A stretch of 18,399 nucleotides of DNA, taken from Thalassiosira profunda (lineage: Eukaryota > Bacillariophyta > Thalassiosirophyceae > Thalassiosirales > Thalassiosiraceae). The translations under genes and the position numbers were made by a program. The notes under the pieces are model-generated. The model was given only the letters and a program-made list of their open reading frames with translations, was not told the origin of the DNA and did no database searches. Location: positions 1-18,399 of the forward strand of contig JALLAP010000174.1 of assembly GCA_036939355.1 (NCBI GenBank), written 5' to 3'. Shown here in pieces: positions 1 through 8,761 of this stretch; position 1 is the stretch's first letter; each line of letters begins with the position of its first letter.

Positions 1-2
1 AC

Positions 3-1209
3 GCATCAGTTCTTCTCTCGCCGGACCACATCTCGGGTGGCAGTTTGTACGGGCGGGACTTCCTGAGGGACGCGCACAATCTACTGAAGGTGGACGACGA
101 GGAGGTTGACGTCCAATTTCAAGAGCACGGATATCTCTTCTTGGCCGCCAGCGAGGCAGGAAAGCAGCAATTGGTCGAGAACAACACTGTGCAACAAGCT
201 GCGGGGTGCGACGTACATCTCATGGACCAAACACAGCTAGAGGAGAGATTTCCGTGGCTGAATACAAACGACATTCTACTCGGGAGCTTCGGCGAGAGCG
301 GAGAGGGTTGGTTCGATCCCTGGGCTCTGATACGCAATTTGCGGAGAAAGTGCCAAAGTATGGGAGTGCGTCTGGTGACGGGCTATCCGACGGGCGCCAC
401 GAGGGACAGACCGAGCGGACGGGTGCGTTCGGTCCACGTTCTTGAGGACGGAAATGACGTACAATACCATCCTCGAAACGTAGTGAATGCTGCGGGCGCT
501 TACTGCAACGACGTCATGACCACCCTCGCCGGTGATGATCGTCCGCTGCGTTACCCCTTACCGGTGGAACCGCGCAAACGCAGCATTTTTTTTTTCCACT
601 GCAACACCAAACAGACTGACGCGATTGTCCCTCAAATCGCTCCGCTGACGGTGTGCCCCACGACGGGAGTGTACTTTCGTTCCGAGGGGTTAGTGCGAGA
701 TGACGGAGTGCCCACAGGAAACTTCCTTTGCGGCGTATCGCCAAAGCAGGAATTCGATCGAGCCATCGTAGACGAGAGAGATCTGGACTATGCGGACCAC
801 GAGCTGTGGGAAGAGGTGCTCTGGCCCGCGATTTACAATCGATGTGGGGCGTTTGGGGACACCAAATTGAAAAGCAGCTGGGCGGGGCTTTACGAATGTG
901 AGTGTTGCATTCGATTTGGTTTTGCCTCCGGTACCTGGCATCGCGGCGGCTCAACAGTTCTCTCTGGTCTCCGCAGACAACACGGTCGATCAGAACTCAA
1001 TCATAGATTTCCACCCCGAAATGGACAACGTTCTCATGGTGAATGGTTTCAGCGGACACGGATTGCAACAAAGCCCAGCTTCGGGCAGAGCAGCGGCCGA
1101 GCTGATATCATACGGGGAGTTTTCATCGTTGGACCTCAGCATCTTCTCTTTCGAGAGATGCTGCGAGAACACACGTAGCTCACCCGTCTTTGAAGCGGGG
1201 ATCGTTTAG
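3..1209 (+). CDS. FOXRED1: FOXRED1-like FAD-dependent oxidoreductase, 3' part (5' end outside the window)
   Basis: C-terminal part of a DAO-family flavoprotein. The FOXRED1 family are mitochondrial proteins required for assembly of respiratory complex I. The frame runs from the window edge to a donor at 898; a 79-bp GT-AG intron (898-976) is removed and exon 2 (977-1209) ends at TAG. Splicing gives WAGLYEYNTVDQN, which matches the WAGYYDYNTFDQN motif known in animal FOXRED1, so the intron call is strong. Other family landmarks are GWFDPWALIRNLRRK, VVNAAGAYCNDV, LPVEPRKR and NGFSGHGLQQSP, the last being the C-terminal FAD-contact segment. The N-terminal dinucleotide-binding GxGxxG motif is upstream of the window. 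The first in-frame codons are uncertain: positions 1-12 read THQF in another frame, which fits the family's QQF motif, so a small indel or an intron acceptor near position 9 is possible. A run of ten T (586-595) lies inside the coding frame. It converges on CEP104, with about 200 bp between stops. Confidence 0.88.
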
Positions 1210-1411
1210 AGATGAGTGTTGTCGATGCGCAACGTTTCGCAGCGGTGGTTTAATAGATGGTACTTGGTGGCTATCAAGATTTGTCTAGAGTTTAGATTGG
1301 TTGGAAAGGCTTTCGAGCACTAAGACCAGTCAACGCATGCTAAAGTCGCTCCGTCAGCCAACGCTCGCCTCGATTGAAGTCGCCTCGACGTGGACGCCGC
1401 GCAGAAGGGCT

Positions 1412-3581
1412 TCACAACGCACACCTGCGTAAGCACTCGGCCGTCAGCCGTTGAGCAACGCTCTCGCCAGCCTGAAGCGAGTCTAAGATGGCCTCCTCTC
1501 CGTGGATCTACGAAAATGAGAGGAAAAACAAGTAAGCGCAAATGCACAACCGGACCTTTCACAACGCTCACGCGTGCTCTTACCATCATGAGCGTGACGA
1601 CCAAGGATTTGGCCGCATCCCTGACCCCGCCGTCCTTGTGCTCAAATGCGTGATGGCCTTTCACGAAGTCCACCATCCGCTTCCACGCCACGTCCTTGCC
1701 AAATTCCGCGGCGAGATGTTCCAGAAACTGCAGCCGGGCCTTGACCGTGCGGCCGCCCTTGGACTCTTTCGAGCGAATCCTCTTCGTGGCAGCGTGGACC
1801 AAGGACGTCTTGTCGACGCAGGAGGAGCTGGCCAAAGACAACAATGCCAGTTCGGCACTTGTCGCCACCTTTGGCTTGGAATCGGCCAGCTTGCCCAGCA
1901 GATTGAGCACGATTCGGGAGACGAGAGGGGTCACTTTGCTGGGTGGCAAATCGCTCGCCTCGAATTGGAGAAGAGACTCGTCCAGCAAAATCAACGAAGC
2001 CAGGAAGACTTGCACGTTCTTATCGTCGAGCCCAATCTCCAGAGTGCTGCTCAACGTCTCCGCGCACTTCTCCGCGGTGGCGTCGTCGCAAACCTCGGGG
2101 ACGAGGAGCGCCATTTTGGCAACAGCGGCCTCGCGCAGCAACCAGTTCTTCGAGAAGAAGGCGTTGGTGCGATAGCTTCCAAACAGATCTTCGATCTTGC
2201 GAACGAGGTCAGACGAGGCCGCTCCGCTGTCGCTGAGTTCTTCAGGAACTGGCAGTTCCTCGTAACCCTCCACTCCACTCAGCTAATGCGAGAAAGCAGG
2301 GCGAAGAAACATGAGCTGGACCACAGAAAGCGTCAAGGAGTAACAACAGATAACTTCACCCACCGGATGCTCGCCATTCTCGTTCTGGCTCTCGGAGCTA
2401 GCACTGTTGTCGCGCGATTCTTCCGTGGTGGCTGCGCTTTCAGTGTGAGATGCAATGGTGCTCGTCTCAAGAAAGGATTTCTTGGGCGAAAGGGCGTTCG
2501 TCCTGGACTTCGGCGATGCAAAACTCCTCTCATCTTTGACGGTGCTGATCGAAAGATCTGCAGCAACGATTGCCTCCTCGTCGATCCTACCAACGAACTT
2601 TTGCTCGACCTCCGCCAAGGCCTGCGTTGCGGCCTCTCTCTTGACGTCGCGTTCCGATTTCAGCCTCGACGCCAAAGCGTAGTCCTCGACCTCGGCCGCC
2701 TTGCGCATTTTGGTCTCGGCGTCGCGGAAGCAGACCAAGAGGGCGTAGACACGCGAGAGCGCCTCTTTGATCTTGCCGGCCGCCTCGAAGTCCTCCACGC
2801 TCGCTCGTTCCTTCTTCAGCCGTTCGAGTCGGTCAACGCAGCTCCGCATTTTGGTATCCAGCCGCTCCTTGACATGCGTGGGCAGAGCATTCACCGGTGA
2901 AAGGGGAATCTCCGAGCGCAAGTTCGACGAGGCGTACATATTGTTGATCTCAATCTTGCTCACGGGGACGTGTGCGCTTGGCGAGCAGATCGACTTCGCG
3001 GGCGAGGCCACCGGGGTCGGATTGCTCCCGCGGTCTTCGCGCGCAACGACTGCGCCCTCCTCCATTGGTTGCTGTTCCTCAACCTCGACGGACGGCAGCC
3101 CCAACACGCGAACGCCAACGAGACCTACCTGGTTGTGGGTGTTGTGTCGATTGGCGTGACATCCCTGCAAGACGAGCTGAATGTAGTCCGCGGGCTGCTC
3201 GACCGGCACGAACTTGAGCTCCCGTGCCTCGAAATTCGAGCGTTCGTTTGAGTCGAGCGTGACGAACCCAAGATCGACGACAGAGGACTCATCGAACGAG
3301 GCCGGCACGTCGCCCTCGCCGCCACCCAGAGAGATCTCTACCGTCTGTGCGAGGAGCGTCTCGTGGCAAAGGATCTCGAGCGCGTGGACCACGCGCCGCT
3401 CGTCGGAGTGTTGAACTCTCAGCACCAGCCGTTGAGGCGCTGCTTCCTCAGCCGGCTTTGACCGCCAGCCGTCGCCATCTTCCGCAAAAGTGGCCAGCGT
3501 TGATGCCTCAAAGCCCGGCTCTTCGCTGGTGCACGCGACCACCGAGAACGGCAGCTCGACGAGCTCTACGTCTTCTGGCAT
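1412..3581 (-). CDS. CEP104: CEP104-like ciliary-tip / centrosomal protein (jelly-roll, coiled coil, TOG)
   Basis: CEP104 binds tubulin through a TOG domain and acts at the distal end of centrioles and cilia. Three exons are inferred: 3581-2364, 2282-1584 and 1507-1412, with introns 2283-2363 (81 bp, donor GTGGGT) and 1508-1583 (76 bp, donor GTAAGA), both phase 0, giving about 670 aa. Residues 10-161 match the N-terminal jelly-roll, with the diagnostic EARELKFVPV and NTHNQVGLVGVRVLG (human ARELKSVYV, NIYNQVALVAINIIG). Residues 235-330 are charged coiled coil (EDFEAAGKIKEAL, VEDYALASRLK). The TOG domain follows from about 410 (LVRKIEDLFGSY, NWLLREAAVAKMALL). SEIP at 223-226 is a candidate SxIP end-binding motif. 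The C-terminal zinc-finger tail of animal CEP104 is not seen; the model stops soon after TOG, and no Cys-rich exon fits before FOXRED1. ATG at 3581 is chosen because it begins MPEDVELVELPFSVV, aligning with the family start; the frame is open further upstream. Exon 3 is the least certain part. Confidence 0.88.
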
Positions 3582-3805
3582 TGGAGCGGATTGTCCTCGT
3601 TCAGTCAGGCTGGATTGCGTTGAGGCGCAGGAGTTGGCGCGCGCCAGAGCCTGCCGTGGGCGGGTGCCTGTCAATTTTTTATTTGACTTTTCAAATGAAG
3701 TTGAATTTTTCGATTCGATTTCAAATCTTGACAGACCACCAGATGCATTTCTCGAGCGAGTCAACAAGCCAGACGAGCAACTCAGCCGACACTTCTACCA
3801 ACAAA
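3582..3805. promoter_or_regulatory. Shared divergent promoter region of CEP104 and the G-gamma gene
   Basis: About 224 bp separate the two start codons. The part nearest the G-gamma gene (about 3675-3735) is clearly AT-richer than its surroundings and contains repeated TTTCAAAT-type words in both orientations. No canonical TATA box is evident. An in-frame upstream ATG for G-gamma lies at 3743. That the two genes share regulation is inferred from the geometry alone. Confidence 0.45.
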
Positions 3806-4094
3806 ATGGCCACCAACGAAGCAACCGCTGTCAAGCTCGAAGAGGAGGTCTCTCGCCTGAAGGAAGAGCGTAAGTTTTGGTTTGCTTGTTGCTTGATCGT
3901 TGCTTCTCCTCTCACTCTTCCAACCTTTTCCTCTTGCAGTGAAAGTCGTCGAGGAATCCCAGTCGACCAGCGAGGCTTGCGAGGCGCTGGCGGCCTTTGC
4001 TCAGCAGAAGGACGAGCCCTTTTCTACCTCTCATCCCGAGCCGAACGAGTGGCATAAGAACTCGGGCGGCGGCGGCGGATGCAACATTCTGTAG
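3806..4094 (+). CDS. Heterotrimeric G-protein gamma subunit, prenylated CaaX end
   Basis: A 72-aa protein, typical of G-gamma subunits (about 68-75 aa), which form an obligate dimer with G-beta and anchor it to membrane. Exon 1 (3806-3869) and exon 2 (3940-4094) flank a 70-bp GTAAGT...TTGCAG intron. Splicing makes the codon C|TG and a continuous amphipathic helix, EEEVSRLKEELKVVEES. The middle has the G-gamma pattern ACEALAAFAQQKDEPF (compare the NPF region of animal subunits), then EPNEWHKN, a five-glycine spacer and the terminal CNIL. This is a CaaX box ending in Leu, the class favoured for geranylgeranylation. ATG at 3806 is preferred because its context is acaaaATGGcc and it gives the usual family length; an in-frame ATG at 3743 would add 21 Ser/Thr-rich residues. 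Genes this small and split are easily missed. A second CaaX-like copy lies just downstream. Confidence 0.85.
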
Positions 4095-4126
4095 ACGCCA
4101 GCGCAGGGCCCGGCCATCGCTGAGGA

Positions 4127-4159
4127 TCGGGCGGCGGGGGCGGGTGCTCCATTTTGTAA
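4127..4159 (+). repeat. Diverged second copy of the G-gamma C-terminal tail, outside the frame
   Basis: Read from 4127, this stretch gives S-G-G-G-G-G-C-S-I-L-stop. The gene itself ends S-G-G-G-G-G-C-N-I-L-stop at 4062-4094, exactly 65 bp earlier. The bases also align (TCGGGCGGCGGNGGCGG, then TGCNNCATTNTGTA). Continued reading from the real stop does not enter this frame. It may be a small tandem duplication or a relic alternative last exon; no convincing donor in exon 2 keeps the frame. Confidence 0.5.
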
Positions 4160-4361
4160 AGATCGTTCTCGGATTGGTGTACGTCAGCGCGGACGCGCAG
4201 AGAGCCTCTGCACATGGGCCAATTGCCATCGTTGACGGGTTGATTTGCTTTGTCAAGTCTCTGGACGGTTCCTGGATTGAGCTGCAATTGGTGGCCCCGT
4301 TCTGCGTCTAGGACGTAACCAAAACTGTAAGAGGCAGACTCCCACGCAACGTCTTCTCCCT

Positions 4362-6294
4362 TCAGTCTTTCTTCCGTTTCAACCACTTCACTACAGCGTC
4401 AGACACATCCTTGTCTCTCCCCAGGGCCAGCGCTGCCGTCAGGATCACGCACAATATTCCAACGCAAACGTGTTGTGCACCCGCAACAGTCCAGCTCCCG
4501 CCGGCGGCGACTCGAGCATCGTAGAGGAGCATTCTGGATGATTTTGTCGCGAGGAATGACAGCCCGAAGGCCGCCAGCACCACTGCGTGGGGCAGAATGC
4601 AATGAAAGACGCCCACGATGCTCCTTCTCTTTCCTGCCTTCTCAAAGTATCCCCGCGCATAGAAGAGTGAATACATCGAGCGCAGCCCCATTGAGAGGCA
4701 GTTGGCGGCCACGAGCCCGACAGCTCCGCGTCGGCTCACCAATCCTGGGGCAGTGAGGGCAAATATCCCTCCCACAACGGCATGCGCCATGCCCAATTTT
4801 CCCACGTCGTTGCCAGACCGCGCCACGCCGTAAACGAACGCCTCTGTGATGCCGTTGAGCGCCAAAAAGGCAGTGTAGACGCAGCTGTGGGCAAAACAAC
4901 AATCAGAAGATGAGTTGACAAACGGGCAACAGCCAACTCTCGCGCGCCAAAAGCAGCGACACTTACAATGCGGACAGTGCGGCGCTGGCTTCAGCGTTAG
5001 TGCCCCACCAATTTCCAGCCAACACTCGCAGAAGGATGGACGTGTAATTGGAGGCAACGGTAGCGAAGAGGAGGCCAACGTAGAGCACCACCCGTATCAG
5101 AAAGAAGTACGTTTCCTCAAGCTCGACAAGGGCGCTCATTGAAGCTGGTTGTACGTCCTTCTCCTTTTTCTCCGTTTCCTTGCTTTCGCCATTTCTAGAT
5201 TTGCTTGCGCACTGCGCCACCGCCGCCCCCTGCCGCGAAAACAACAGCCGCGCATTCTCCTCGACGGGCTGCAGCAGCAGCCGCGCGGCCAACCCCCCGT
5301 ACGACGCCGCGAGGGCGTACACGCCCTGATCGTACGAGCCGGCGAGCGCGGAGAGCACGATCTTATCAGCCTCGGTGAGCGCGTGCTTGAAGAGGCCCTG
5401 GAGGGCGAAGACGAGCACCAAGTGCAGTGTGTGAAGATCGAACGATGCCGCGAAGGCCAAACCGTCGTTCATTGTTGCGTCTTTGTCACCACTGTTTTCT
5501 CGATACGGATTGCTCGCTGCTGGTCGCTTGACCTTCTTTGGCCACCGTATCCCCTCATCCGACGACCGTGCATTGCGATACATGACGACCGTGAAGATTG
5601 ACGCATAAACCAACTGCGACACGCCAAACGCTGTCACTGCAAAGTTTGCACCCGCGTCCATTTCTGCAGATCCCAGCACTCCCTCCAGTCTTCCGACGAC
5701 CCACCCGCAGCGCGTCAGGTACAAGCACCCAAAGCAGCTCGCGGATTTCACGACGAGGGCCGCGCCCTCCGCCTTGGCCTTGGCCGCCACCTCCATCTGT
5801 TGCAGGCATCGAATGACCAGCGGTTCGGAGAGGCTCTCGACGAAGGCGGCGAGGCAGTAGAGCATTCCTGCCACCTTGTAGTCCAGCATTGCAGATGCAC
5901 TCTGAAGACTTTCCTGCTCACTGATGCCCTTTTGGTTGCATTGATGGAGGTGCACCGCGAGCGCCGCAGCCGAGAGGAGCGCACCAACGGGGACCGACAG
6001 CCACGCGACGTTGGCGATGCGCTGCTCACTCCCCGGACCCGCCTTCGCATCATCACAATTCTCCCCATCATCCGCTCCGCCACCGCCCGCCTCCTTGGTC
6101 AGCGCCAATCGAAAGCCCTCCCTTCCCACGAAGAGCGCCGTGCTCAGCAGCAGCTCGAGGCGGATCGACGCCTGGCCCAAAGCAGCGGCCGAGACGGCGC
6201 GGACGGTCAGCTGGGAGAGGAGGAACGAGAGGAGACGCAGTGCAATGGAGAGGAGGGCGCCGCGGGCTGCCGCAGCGCGGGCGGCGGAGGACAT
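4362..6294 (-). CDS. RFT1: RFT1 family ER membrane protein (lipid-linked oligosaccharide flippase)
   Basis: Polytopic ER protein of N-glycosylation. The family is genetically required for Man5GlcNAc2-PP-dolichol to reach the lumenal side, although its direct flippase activity is debated. Exon 1 (6294-4967) and exon 2 (4884-4362) flank an 82-bp GTAAGT...CCACAG intron (4885-4966), giving 616 aa against about 540 in human. Family landmarks are GREGFRLAL (about 58-65), GLFKHALTEADKIVLSAL (about 300-316), QGVYALAASYGGLAARLLLQPVEE (about 323-346) and, across the splice, CVYTAFLALNGITEAFVYG. Many hydrophobic helices are visible. The extra length comes from hydrophilic loops at about 68-92 (Gly/Asp-rich), 242-276 and 360-385 (Lys/Glu-rich). 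The start MSSAARAAAARG is the first ATG and leads directly into the first membrane segment. It is head to head with MED31 and tail to tail with G-gamma. Confidence 0.92.
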
Positions 6295-6607
6295 GCCCGT
6301 CAGGCCAGCCGGAGATGTGGATGGTTGGATGGGAGGTAGGTGTGTGCAGGGTGTGTGCGCGGGTCCGAGCGAGGTTCACCGTCTAGCCTGCCTCGCTCAA
6401 CTCTCAACTCACAAGCACACAGCCTGATCCTCCAGCCTGCGCCGCCCCCTCACGCCCCTCCCAAGCCGCCCGTCCTCTCGCCGCCCTTCCATCTACTAGG
6501 CCCCTTCTCTTGTGGATCACACTGGCTGCGATTGTCTTCGCCGTTTCCATCCACACCACGTGTCAGACGCGCGAGAGCAGGATCAGCACAATTGCAATTG
6601 CAACATC
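6295..6607. promoter_or_regulatory. Divergent promoter region between RFT1 and MED31
   Basis: A 313-bp spacer, C/T-rich on the plus strand from about 6420 to 6520. Two sites stand out near MED31: a CACGTG palindrome (G-box type) at 6557-6562, and CAATTGCAATTGCAAC at 6589-6604, ending four bases before the start codon. A related TTGCAATT lies a few bases ahead of the start of the F-box gene (16727-16734). Function is inferred from position only. Confidence 0.4.
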
Positions 6608-7126
6608 ATGGCGGCCGAACCAGCTGATTCTGACGCAGTGGCGTCGTCATCCTCAATATCCCTCCCGCCCAACCGGTTCGAGCTCGAGCTGGAATTCGTC
6701 CAATCCCTCGCCTCGCCGGCCTACCTCCACCACCTCGCCACGAGCGGCGTCCTGCACCAACAATCCTTCCTCGACTTTCTGCGCTACCTCCGCTACTGGA
6801 AGCAGCCCCAGTACGCCAAATATCTATTGTATCCGCACTGCCTCTACTTTCTCGACCTGTTGGTCCCTCCCGACGCCGACCCGGTCGACGCCGATACCGA
6901 TGAGGGAGAGGGAAAGAAGGGGAAAAACAACAACAGCAATAGCGGTGGGGGATTCGACAGCGGGGAGGCCTTTCGGAGGGAGATGGCCCAGGTGCCCTTC
7001 CGCAACTTTGTCCACGAGCAGCAATTCTACAGTTGGCAGTATCGGAGTGCGAGATTGTACGGGAGGGGAGAGGGGTCGAAGGAGGCGAAAGGAGAAGATG
7101 GAGGGAGCGGGGGCCCTGGCGGTTAG
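6608..7126 (+). CDS. MED31: Mediator complex subunit 31 (Soh1)
   Basis: MED31 is a small, highly conserved subunit of the Mediator middle module, which links transcription factors to RNA polymerase II. Intronless, 172 aa. Residues 23-83 carry the whole family core: RFELELEFVQSLASPAYLHH, then SFLDFLRYLRYWKQPQYAKY, then LLYPHCLYFLDLL, matching the human core almost position by position. The last core helix, FRREMAQVPFRNFVHEQQFYSWQ (about 122-143), is separated from the rest by a lineage-specific acidic and Asn/Lys/Gly-rich insert (about 88-120), which explains the extra length over the 131-aa human protein. The tail is Gly/Lys/Glu-rich. ATG at 6608 is chosen over the in-frame upstream 6512 because MAAEPADSD resembles the usual MED31 start and the upstream residues are Cys/His-rich and unlike the family. 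Confidence 0.95.
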   Translation: MAAEPADSDAVASSSSISLPPNRFELELEFVQSLASPAYLHHLATSGVLHQQSFLDFLRYLRYWKQPQYAKYLLYPHCLYFLDLLVPPDADPVDADTDEGEGKKGKNNNSNSGGGFDSGEAFRREMAQVPFRNFVHEQQFYSWQYRSARLYGRGEGSKEAKGEDGGSGGPGG

Positions 7127-7263
7127 AGATGGTACACACTGGCTGTCACGGTGTACGATCACGATGTGGTTGGGATGTATTTTTGAGTGCAGTGCGCTAT
7201 TACAATACAATTTCTCTGATATGTACCCCATGGCAACGAACAAACACCCGCGCGGCAACCAAC

Positions 7264-8256
7264 CTACTCATCGGCGGCCTGGCACGAGGGATGCTCACAG
7301 CCGGTCTTGCACTGCCCGACCTTGTGCGGCGCCCAGCGCTTCCACTCGCAACGCTGCTTGCACTGGTCGACGAAGTCCTGGCGGACCGCGCACGACAACC
7401 CCGGGGCGCAATCGCTGTCGATGTCGCAAATGAAGCCCTGCTGTTGGCGAAAGGCATCCCCCGAAATCCAACAGTTGCCGTCGCTGTCCTCCGCCATCTC
7501 GAAACTCTCTCCCAGGTCGTTCCTCAGCACCGACACTCCGAATTTGTTCCGCTGGCCCGTCGAGGGACATATGTTGGTGATGGTCTGGTCTCCAGTCCTC
7601 CACGTTCGAACCCCATTCACCTTGTTCCCGCGCTTGCAATGCTTGAGCATCCGCTTGCAATCCCTCTTCGAGAGGGTCAGGTCGGAGTTGTCCAGGGTGC
7701 ATTCGACCCCCCCAGTGTCGGACTTGCCGCAGAGCCTCCGCCTCCCTGCGGAATCGACCGTGGTCCTCTCAATCTCCACAGACTCCTCGGTCGTCTGCGT
7801 GCCGACGGTGTCCCCCGTCTGCTTGTGCGCGAGGGCCTCCGTGGAGGTGACGGTGGTGTCTTTGGCCAGGTGGGCCGCCGCGAACGACGTCCCGAGATTG
7901 GACAGGGCCAACAGGACGACGAGCGCGAGCAGGACAAACGCCACGCGCCTAGTCCGGAAGAGCTGTTTCTGCGTCTCCAACTGCTCCTGCATGATTTTGT
8001 AGACCTTGTCGTTGCTCAGGTAGCCGCGTCCCGTGGAATCCATCTTACGCATCGCCAGCTCTGCGGCATCGAGCTCTCCATCGCCGTCAATGTCGTACAT
8101 GCGAGATACGGTGGACAGCTTGCGCAACTTAGTGGTCGACGCCGCCCCTTTGCTGCTGGAGCTGGAACGAGGAATGGAGGCGACCATATCGTCTTCCTCG
8201 GCCACCGGCGGGGTGGCGGCGGCGGAATCGGAGTCGGTGGTGTTGGTAGAGTTCAT
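7264..8256 (-). CDS. EF-hand, single-transmembrane, Cys-rich ectodomain protein (diatom-type family)
   Basis: 330 aa. Residues 1-50 are Ser/Thr-rich. A canonical calcium-binding EF-hand loop lies at 55-66 (DIDGDGELDAAE), followed by a degenerate second loop (DSTGRGYLSNDK, Lys instead of Glu at position 12). The conserved segment KVYKIMQEQLETQKQLFR leads into one hydrophobic helix at about 105-127 (VAFVLLALVVLLALSNLGTSF). The remaining 200 residues contain 14 cysteines, for example CDIDSDCAPGLSC, and are probably the extracytosolic, disulfide-bonded part. The EF-hand plus KVYKIM plus ALSNLGTSFAA layout is one I recognise from many diatom hypothetical proteins; their function is not known to me. 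ATG at 8256 is preferred over the in-frame 8283, because the sequence up to 8272 looks like a 5'UTR intron ending CCCCCTCAG. A calcium-sensing membrane role is inference. It is tail to tail with MED31. Confidence 0.75.
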   Translation of the reverse strand: MNSTNTTDSDSAAATPPVAEEDDMVASIPRSSSSSKGAASTTKLRKLSTVSRMYDIDGDGELDAAELAMRKMDSTGRGYLSNDKVYKIMQEQLETQKQLFRTRRVAFVLLALVVLLALSNLGTSFAAAHLAKDTTVTSTEALAHKQTGDTVGTQTTEESVEIERTTVDSAGRRRLCGKSDTGGVECTLDNSDLTLSKRDCKRMLKHCKRGNKVNGVRTWRTGDQTITNICPSTGQRNKFGVSVLRNDLGESFEMAEDSDGNCWISGDAFRQQQGFICDIDSDCAPGLSCAVRQDFVDQCKQRCEWKRWAPHKVGQCKTGCEHPSCQAADE

Positions 8257-8761
8257 CCTGAAGATATTGATCTGAGGGGGCATTGCAGCGACGAGGGCAG
8301 AGGGGAGGGGGCGAGAGGAGGTCAGCGACGGGCGATGGGGCGGGTTGACGAGCCAGCCAGAAGAAAATGTGAGGAGATCGACTTGAGAGAAATGCGCTTA
8401 CCGGAGGAGGCGGCGTCGAGGGAAGTGGGATCAACGACCACCGCACGGCTGCTCCTTCCTTCCTCTGCCGAGGAAGACTCGACGACGCCCGCGGTGGGAT
8501 GAAGTGGGAGCGGAAGTGGGAAGGAGAGGCCAGTGATCTTGCTTCAGCTTAGGGGCAGCTCTTGCAATCTTTTGCGAAGGTGCATGTCTTCGTAGTTACG
8601 ACTTTTGAGTGCCGAGTGCCGGTGGTCGTCTCAACAATCTCCTCCTTCTCCCTCTCCAACTCCCTCCTTCTCCTTCCATTGTACCTTCCTTGTGTAGAAC
8701 CCGAGCAGGAGAGACCTGCATGTGTATCTACAGTTAAAAATCAGCCTTACTGTTGTCCTTA
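8257..8761. other. 5' leader and putative 5'UTR intron of the EF-hand gene; spacer to the flavoprotein gene
   Basis: On the minus strand a GTAAGC donor at 8401 and a pyrimidine-rich CCCCCTCAG acceptor ending at 8272 define a likely 130-bp intron in the 5'UTR. Upstream on the same strand, an ATG near 8585 opens a 13-codon uORF ending in TGA. Around 8640-8690 the plus strand is a run of CTCC/TTCC. The rest shows nothing recognisable and includes the 3' flank of the oxidoreductase. Confidence 0.5.

Noticed and set aside
1542..2900. Plus-strand open frame of 452 codons
   Set aside because: It lies antisense to CEP104 exons whose protein matches the family in detail. It crosses CEP104 introns, has no family similarity, and is an effect of high GC.
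7600..7625. GTTCGAACCCC resembling a tRNA B box
   Set aside because: It lies inside the EF-hand coding sequence. No A box or cloverleaf pairing could be drawn.
7033..8502. Plus-strand open frame of 489 codons opposite the EF-hand gene
   Set aside because: Antisense shadow of the EF-hand coding sequence, Arg/Gly/Pro-rich, overlapping the MED31 end, with no recognisable domain.
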